Of a stretch of DNA of 57,208 nt, positions 52,329 through 57,208 are shown one piece after another (position 1 is the stretch's first letter; each line of letters starts with the position of its first letter). This DNA comes from Bifidobacterium thermophilum DSM 20210 (GTDB taxonomy: Bacteria; Actinomycetota; Actinomycetes; Actinomycetales; Bifidobacteriaceae): assembly GCA_000771265.1 (NCBI GenBank), contig JDUB01000004.1, positions 1-57,208 of the forward strand, given 5' to 3'. The position numbers were made by a program, and so were the translations under genes. The notes beneath the pieces are model-generated. The model ran no database searches. It worked only from the letters and a program-made list of their open reading frames with translations, and was not told the DNA's origin.

Positions 52329-53699
52329 GTGAAAATCAGCGTTAGGAACCTCGAGCCGACCAAGGTGAAGCTCACCATCACCGTCGATCCGGAAGAGTTC
52401 GACCCGTATCTGAACGAAGCCCGCAAGGAAATCGGCAAGCAGATCAACGTCCCCGGCTTCCGCAAGGGCCACGTGCCCGGCAAGGTCATTGACACCCGCG
52501 TCGGTTTCGGTGCCGTCGCCGGCGAAGCCGTCAACCAGGGCGTGCCGGAGCTGTACTCCAAGGCTCTCGAGGAGAAGAAGATCCGCCCGATGGCACAGCC
52601 GGAGTTTGACGTGCAGGACGTCCCGGCTTCCGCCAAGGACGACACCAAGCTCAAGTTCACCGCGACCGTGGAGCGCCGCCCGGACATTGAGCTTCCTGAG
52701 CTCGACGGCATGACCATCGACGTGCCGGCTGCCGCCGTCACCGACGAAGACATCACCAAGCGTCTTGATTCCCTGCGTCAGCGTTTCGCTACGCTGGTCG
52801 GCGTTGATCGTCCGGCTGCCAAGGGCGATTACGCGAATATCGACCTCGACGCCCAGATCGACGGCAAGTCCGTGGATTCCCAGGAGGGCGTGAGCTACGA
52901 GCTCGGTTCTGGCACCATGCTGGACGGTCTGGACGAGGCTCTCGAAGGCCTGTCCGCCGGTGAGGAGACCACCTTCGAAGGCACGCTGGAAGCCGGCGAG
53001 CATGAGGGTGAGAAGGCTCAGATCAAGGTGAAGGTCAACTCCGTGAAGGCTGAGGAACTGCCTGAGCTGGACGACGATTTCGCTCAGGAAGCCTCCGAGT
53101 ACGACACACTCGACGAGCTCAAGGCCGACGTGCGCAAGGCCGCTGAGCAGGACGCCAAGGGCCGTCAGGCCACCGAGGCTCGCGACGCGTTCCTCGCCAA
53201 GTTGCAGGACGGTCTCGACATCCCGGTGCCGAAGGGCGTGAAGGCCGAACTGCTCGAGCAGCAGCTCAAGAACAACGGTGTGGACGCCGAAAAGGCCACC
53301 AAGGAGCAGAAGGACGAAGCCGAGAAGGAAGTCGAGAAGGAACTTCGCGACCAGATCGTGCTCGACACCCTCGCCGAGAAGCTTGACGTGAAGGTCTCCC
53401 AGATGGACGTCACCAACTTCCTCGCTTCCATCGCCCAGCAGTACGGCATGGATCCGAGCGCCTTCATCAACGCGATCGTGCGCAACGGCCAGCTTGGCTC
53501 CGCGGTACAGGAAGTCGGCCGTTCCAAGGGTATGCTCGCCGGTATGCGCGCTGTGTCCTTCACCTCTGACGGCCAGCCGCTCGACTTGAGCGAGTTCCTT
53601 GGCGACACCCCGGAGACCGAGGAAGAGGAAAGCGTCGAGGCGGCTTCTGCAGCCGCCGCAGTGGCGGACGAGCTCTCCAACGACAAGGACGCTGAGTGA
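52329..53699 (+). CDS. tig: Trigger factor
   Basis: A ribosome-associated chaperone and prolyl isomerase, 456 residues. The N-terminal ribosome-binding domain includes GFRKGHVPGKVI, containing the L23-docking signature (family GFRxGxxP). The FKBP-type PPIase domain (about 160-245) has KGDYANIDLDAQIDG and GSGTMLDGLDEAL. The long helical C-terminal arms follow, ending in an Asp/Glu/Ala-rich tail. AGGAGCG precedes the GTG at 52329. It is upstream of clpP1-clpP2-clpX, the classic tig-clp order, separated by a terminator. Confidence 0.97.
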   Translation: MKISVRNLEPTKVKLTITVDPEEFDPYLNEARKEIGKQINVPGFRKGHVPGKVIDTRVGFGAVAGEAVNQGVPELYSKALEEKKIRPMAQPEFDVQDVPASAKDDTKLKFTATVERRPDIELPELDGMTIDVPAAAVTDEDITKRLDSLRQRFATLVGVDRPAAKGDYANIDLDAQIDGKSVDSQEGVSYELGSGTMLDGLDEALEGLSAGEETTFEGTLEAGEHEGEKAQIKVKVNSVKAEELPELDDDFAQEASEYDTLDELKADVRKAAEQDAKGRQATEARDAFLAKLQDGLDIPVPKGVKAELLEQQLKNNGVDAEKATKEQKDEAEKEVEKELRDQIVLDTLAEKLDVKVSQMDVTNFLASIAQQYGMDPSAFINAIVRNGQLGSAVQEVGRSKGMLAGMRAVSFTSDGQPLDLSEFLGDTPETEEEESVEAASAAAAVADELSNDKDAE

Positions 53700-53785
53700 C
53701 AACACGCACGCGTGCGTGAGACATCGCCGAGAGCGAGGCATCGCTTGAAGCATGCGCGCCAGTGTGTAGCCTTGTTACCGTGAAT

Positions 53786-53820
53786 GATGCGGCGGCCCGG
53801 ACAATCCGGACCGCCGCATC
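53786..53820 (+). terminator. Terminator after tig
   Basis: A stem GATGCGGCGG-C-CCGG / CCGG-A-CCGCCGCATC with one internal mismatch and a 5-nt loop, about 86 nt after the tig stop. Confidence 0.85.
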
Positions 53821-53920
53821 TGTATACCCGGGCGATGCCATGCGCTGACCGCGCAATCTTCGGCCGGCGTCGATTCGAAGCGGTAGGCTGAGGACATACG
53901 ATTTACCGAAGGAGACAAGG

Positions 53921-54547
53921 TTGAGCAATTCCAGTGCAATCCTGCCCGTCATGGCTGCAGATGACGCGCCCGCAGGACCAACCGACCCGATTTTCAACCG
54001 GCTGCTCAAAGAGCGCATCATCTGGTTGGGCTCGGAAGTGAAGGACGACAACGCGAATATCATCTGTGCACAGATGCTCATGCTCGCTGCCGAAGATCCG
54101 AAGAAGGACATCTGGCTGTATATCAATTCGCCGGGCGGCTCCATCACCGCCGGTATGGCGATTTACGACACCATGCAGCTCATTGAGCCCGATGTCGCCA
54201 CCGTGGCTGTCGGTATGGCGGCGTCCATGGGCCAGTTCCTGCTGAGCTCCGGTACGCCGGGCAAGCGCTTCATCACCTCCCACGCCCGTGTGCTCATGCA
54301 CCAGCCGTCCGGTGGTATCGGCGGCACGACGACGGATGTGCGCATCAACGCCGAACTCATCATGGATATGAAGAAGACCCTTTCGGAACTGACTGCGAAG
54401 CAGACCGGCCACACAGTCGAGGAAATCTATCGCGACAACGAGTATGACCATTGGTTCACCGCCCAGGAGGCGCTGGACTACGGTTTCGTCGACAAAATCG
54501 TGACCACGCCGGGCACGATGAACTCTGACGCAGTGAAGGGGGAGTGA
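53921..54547 (+). CDS. clpP1: ATP-dependent Clp protease proteolytic subunit ClpP1
   Basis: A serine protease subunit of the Clp machine, 208 residues. The oxyanion strand [10 protein letters not shown], the catalytic Ser in [14 protein letters not shown], the catalytic His in VLMHQPSGG and the Asp in the RDNEYDHWF region are present. The TTG at 53921 is chosen because AAGGAG lies 6 nt upstream; an internal ATG at 53951 is possible after propeptide-like residues. It is 3 nt ahead of clpP2, and actinobacterial ClpP1 and ClpP2 normally form a mixed tetradecamer. Confidence 0.95.
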   Translation: MSNSSAILPVMAADDAPAGPTDPIFNRLLKERIIWLGSEVKDDNANIICAQMLMLAAEDPKKDIWLYINSPGGSITAGMAIYDTMQLIEPDVATVAVGMAASMGQFLLSSGTPGKRFITSHARVLMHQPSGGIGGTTTDVRINAELIMDMKKTLSELTAKQTGHTVEEIYRDNEYDHWFTAQEALDYGFVDKIVTTPGTMNSDAVKGE

Positions 54548-54550
54548 CAT

Positions 54551-55222
54551 ATGGCAAGTGAAGAGGCACGATTCGTACAGCGCGCGCAGCGTCTCGCAGG
54601 CCCGCAGGGCTTCGGCGGGTATCAGCCGCAGAACCGGTATGTGCTGCCGCAGTTTGGTGAGCGCACCCCGTACGGCATGAAGACGCAGGACCCGTACACC
54701 AAGCTGTTCGAGGATCGCATCATTTTCATGGGTGTGCAGGTGGATGACACGTCCGCGGACGACATCATGGCCCAGCTGCTGGTGCTTGAAAGCCAGGACC
54801 CGAACCGCGATGTGATGATGTACATCAATTCCCCGGGTGGTTCCATGACTGCGATGACCGCGATTTACGACACCATGCAGTACATCAAGCCCGACGTGCA
54901 GACTGTGTGCTTGGGGCAGGCGGCGTCCGCGGCGGCAATTTTGCTGGCGGCCGGCACCAAGGGCAAGCGCATGATTCTGCCGAACGCGCGCGTGCTCATC
55001 CATCAGCCGTCCATCGACCAAGGATTCGGTAAGGCCACGGAGATTGAGATCCAAGCCAAAGAGATGCTTCGCATGCGTGAATGGCTGGAGAACACGCTCG
55101 CCAAGCACACCGGCCAGGATGTCGAGAAGATTCGCAAGGACATCGAGGTGGATACCTTCCTGACGGCCGAAGAGGCCAAGGACTACGGCATGGTCGATGC
55201 CGTGCTTTCTCCACGCAAGTAG
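54551..55222 (+). CDS. clpP2: ATP-dependent Clp protease proteolytic subunit ClpP2
   Basis: The second ClpP paralogue, 223 residues with a longer N-terminus (about 35 residues, cleaved in relatives). NSPGGSMTAMTAIYD, the catalytic Ser in GQAASAAAILLAAG and His in VLIHQPSIDQG are intact. GGGGAG inside the end of clpP1 serves as ribosome site, so the two are translationally coupled. A hairpin after it separates clpX. Confidence 0.95.
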   Translation: MASEEARFVQRAQRLAGPQGFGGYQPQNRYVLPQFGERTPYGMKTQDPYTKLFEDRIIFMGVQVDDTSADDIMAQLLVLESQDPNRDVMMYINSPGGSMTAMTAIYDTMQYIKPDVQTVCLGQAASAAAILLAAGTKGKRMILPNARVLIHQPSIDQGFGKATEIEIQAKEMLRMREWLENTLAKHTGQDVEKIRKDIEVDTFLTAEEAKDYGMVDAVLSPRK

Positions 55223-55233
55223 CGTGACGGACG

Positions 55234-55263
55234 ATACCCCCGGCGGCAATGCGTCGGGGGTAT
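55234..55263 (+). terminator. Hairpin after clpP2
   Basis: A 12-bp stem ATACCCCCGGCG/CGTCGGGGGTAT (one G-U pair) with loop GCAATG. It may be a partial terminator that lowers clpX relative to clpP. Confidence 0.8.
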
Positions 55264-55329
55264 TCTCGTATACTGGGGTACGCCGTGCCGTATGTGTTGC
55301 ATCGCGTCGGCCGCACCAAAGGAGGTTTC

Positions 55330-56853
55330 ATGAGCCGGGTCATCAGCTATCAGGACGATATTCGGCAGTGCACGTTCTGCGGAAAAACCGAACGTCAGGT
55401 CCGCAAACTGGTCGCCGGCCCCGGGGTCGCCATCTGCGACGAATGCATCGCGTTGTGTGTTGAGATGATCGGCGATGAGGAACGTCGTGACGCCGAGCAC
55501 AATGCGCTGGACGTGCCAAAACCCGCGCAGATCATGCATTATCTCGACACGCATGTCATTGGTCAGACGGAGGCGAAACGCACGCTGTCGGTGGCGGTCT
55601 ACAACCATTACAAGCGCGTCAACATGGAGCTTCAGGAGGCCGCTGCCGGAACGGAACGTCGGCAATTGGAACTCCTGCGCAACGCGGGAGAGGGGCACGT
55701 CGCTCCAGATCCGTTCGCTGATGTTCGCGTCGCGAAATCAAACATCCTGATGCTCGGCCCTACTGGTGTCGGTAAAACCTATTTGGCACAGACATTGGCC
55801 GATGTCATGCATGTGCCGTTCGTCATCGCGGACGCGACCACGCTCACCGAGGCGGGGTATGTCGGCGATGACGTCGAAACTGTGTTGCAGCGGCTTATCC
55901 AGGAGGCCGATGGAGATCTGGAACGCGCGCGGCACGGCATTGTTTATATCGACGAAATCGACAAGATCGCGCGTAAAAGCGGGGAGAACACGTCCATCAC
56001 CCGTGATGTGAGCGGGGAGGGTGTCCAGCAGGCACTGTTGAAAATCCTCGAGGGGACGGTTGCGACCGTGCCGTTGGAGGGTACGCGGAAGCATCGGGAG
56101 CAGGAAAGCGTCCAGATCGACACGCGGGATATCCTGTTCATTTGCGGCGGTGCGTTCGTCGGACTGACTGATATTGTTGCGCAGCGTGTAGGAGCCCATG
56201 AGAGCGGTTTCGGCGCGTCATGGCACGACCATGAGCCTACACAGGATGAATTGCTGGCGCAGGTGAATGCGGACGATTTGGAGGCCTTCGGGCTGTTGCC
56301 TGAGTTTATCGGCAGACTGCCGGTGGTGACGACCCTGCACGCCTTGGAGTGCAAGGATCTTGAGCGGATTCTCACCGATCCGGCGAATGCGTTGGTCAAG
56401 CAGTATCAGAAGCTGTTCCTGGTGGACGGGGTGCGGCTCGATTTCACGCCTCAGGCGATTGAGGCGATTGCAGAAACCGCCATCAGGCAGGGGACAGGGG
56501 CCAGGGGACTGCGTTCAATCATCGAGCATGCGCTTGAGGGCACGATGTATGACTTGCCGCAGATGCAGGGTGTTGCCCGGGTTGTGGTGGATGCCGATGC
56601 GATTGCGGGGACTGGTAAACCGGTGTTGCTTGCGGATGGGGAGAGCCTTGAGGGTGCTCGTGTTGCGCTGGGCGATCAGGTGGCCGGTGGTGTGCCTGGT
56701 GTCGGTGGCGCTGGCGGTTCCGGTGGTGCGGGTGGCTCCCGTAGTTCGGATGATACCGGAGCTTTGAGCGATGAGGATGCCGCACCGACGGCTGATATCG
56801 CGATTATTCGTCCAGAACATCGTGGGGAACAGGCCGGCTCACGTCGTGCTTGA
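55330..56853 (+). CDS. clpX: ATP-dependent Clp protease ATPase subunit ClpX
   Basis: The AAA+ unfoldase that feeds ClpP, 507 residues. It has the N-terminal four-Cys zinc domain (CTFCGK and CDECIALC), Walker A GPTGVGKT (about 144-151), the pore-1 loop GYVGDD, Walker [14 protein letters not shown], the RKH loop (TRKHREQE), GAFVGL and sensor 2 GARGLR. After the AAA+ module there is a tail of about 57 residues: a Gly/Ser repeat ([18 protein letters not shown]) then an acidic stretch and a basic end, longer than usual for ClpX. AAAGGAGG precedes the ATG at 55330; the frame is open further upstream through the clpP2 hairpin. Confidence 0.96.
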   Translation: MSRVISYQDDIRQCTFCGKTERQVRKLVAGPGVAICDECIALCVEMIGDEERRDAEHNALDVPKPAQIMHYLDTHVIGQTEAKRTLSVAVYNHYKRVNMELQEAAAGTERRQLELLRNAGEGHVAPDPFADVRVAKSNILMLGPTGVGKTYLAQTLADVMHVPFVIADATTLTEAGYVGDDVETVLQRLIQEADGDLERARHGIVYIDEIDKIARKSGENTSITRDVSGEGVQQALLKILEGTVATVPLEGTRKHREQESVQIDTRDILFICGGAFVGLTDIVAQRVGAHESGFGASWHDHEPTQDELLAQVNADDLEAFGLLPEFIGRLPVVTTLHALECKDLERILTDPANALVKQYQKLFLVDGVRLDFTPQAIEAIAETAIRQGTGARGLRSIIEHALEGTMYDLPQMQGVARVVVDADAIAGTGKPVLLADGESLEGARVALGDQVAGGVPGVGGAGGSGGAGGSRSSDDTGALSDEDAAPTADIAIIRPEHRGEQAGSRRA

Positions 56854-56894
56854 GCATACGAAAGCCCTACTGTTATAAGGCGACACGCCGAAAG

Positions 56895-56939
56895 TTGGCA
56901 TTCCGGCAACCCTGTTGTATATTAATTGAGTTGCCGGAA
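56895..56939 (+). promoter_or_regulatory. tRNA-Arg promoter within a 10-bp inverted repeat
   Basis: TTGGCA (56895-56900), a 17-bp spacer and TATATT (56918-56923) form the best promoter in the window. TTCCGGCAAC (56901-56910) and GTTGCCGGAA (56930-56939) are a perfect 10-bp inverted repeat flanking the -10 and the expected start site, which could be an operator or a nascent hairpin. Confidence 0.85.
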
Positions 56940-56972
56940 ACGAGCTGAGAAATCAGCGCGAAGAAAGCACAT

Positions 56973-57046
56973 GCGCCAGTAGCCCAATGGATTAGAGCAG
57001 CTGACTACGGATCAGCAGGTTGCAGGTTCGAATCCTGTCTGGCGCA
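56973..57046 (+). tRNA. tRNA-Arg(ACG)
   Basis: A standard cloverleaf: acceptor GCGCCAG pairs with CTGGCGC, the anticodon stem GCTGA/TCAGC encloses the loop CTACGGA with anticodon ACG at 57007-57009, and the T-loop reads GGTTCGAATCC. The discriminator base is A; CCA is not encoded. A34 is expected to be deaminated to inosine to read CGU, CGC and CGA. Confidence 0.97.
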
Positions 57047-57053
57047 CAAACAA

Positions 57054-57079
57054 GCCCTCGGATTCGTTCGAGGGTTTTT
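57054..57079 (+). terminator. Terminator after tRNA-Arg
   Basis: A 6-bp stem CCCTCG/CGAGGG with an 8-nt loop is followed by TTTTT, the only classical U-tract terminator in the window. Confidence 0.9.
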
Positions 57080-57142
57080 GCGTTGTAGGGGTATCGGCCG
57101 AGGGGTGTATCGGCCAAACAGGCCGTGTCGGGGGTGTGCCGG

Positions 57143-57172
57143 CCAATAACCCAAAACCCCAATAACCCAAAA
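57143..57172. repeat. 14-bp direct repeat near the right edge
   Basis: CCAATAACCCAAAA occurs twice with a 16-bp period. The rest of the 3' end (57080-57208) shows no gene; a GGTTCCT ... AGGAAC dyad sits at the cut edge. Confidence 0.75.
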
Positions 57173-57208
57173 ACTGGTTCCTCCCACAAACTGGGGCTAT
57201 AGGAACTA

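Overview
The window is about 57 kb of G+C-rich chromosome from an actinobacterium, almost certainly a Bifidobacterium or close relative. Actinobacterial marker families (DUF3046, DUF4193, DUF3000, SepH, paired ClpP1/ClpP2, a PASTA kinase, a class A RNase P RNA with the actinobacterial core) occur together with a strictly anaerobic pyruvate formate-lyase pair (pflB/pflA), and no respiratory genes are seen. No species is claimed.

Layout. 1-2.6 kb: DUF3046, recA behind a LexA box, recX. 2.5-3.6 kb: a repeat-rich gap and rnpB on the minus strand. 3.7-9 kb: hpf, secA, trpD. 9-15 kb: a small membrane protein, a PlsC-type acyltransferase, and a minus-strand pair of polyprenyl diphosphate synthase and PASTA serine/threonine kinase, then a DUF4192-like gene. 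15-27.5 kb: principal sigma factor, parE, a GT4 glycosyltransferase, a divergent DUF4173 / DUF2975-XRE membrane-regulator locus, an MFS transporter and parC. 27.5-34 kb: a phosphodiesterase-like gene, sepH, DUF4193-dut, the bifunctional (p)ppGpp synthetase/hydrolase, and a cyclophilin.

34.1-38.7 kb is accessory. A segment of about 4.6 kb, visibly richer in A+T, is bounded by a 40-bp direct repeat (38/40 identical) that duplicates the first eight codons and ribosome-binding region of the cyclophilin gene, as expected for site-specific integration into the 5' end of a gene. It holds an IS3 remnant, a three-gene minus-strand cargo and decayed sequence. The central cargo protein appears to join an FtsZ-like half-protein (central helix, T7 catalytic loop and C-terminal domain, but no GTP-binding domain) to a complete GIY-YIG nuclease. 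This is the best candidate here for an undescribed system.

38.7-57 kb returns to core genes: a Cof-type HAD phosphatase, metQ-metN-metI with an M20 amidohydrolase, nadE, a small conserved protein, pflB-pflA, DUF3000-rnd, trigger factor, clpP1-clpP2-clpX and tRNA-Arg(ACG) with promoter and terminator. The core genes cover DNA repair and topology, stringent response, protein export, folding and degradation, envelope lipid and glycan synthesis, methionine uptake, NAD synthesis and anaerobic pyruvate cleavage. Start codons were chosen by Shine-Dalgarno spacing and family conservation and often differ from the longest open frame. All functional calls are from reading the sequence; no database search was run.
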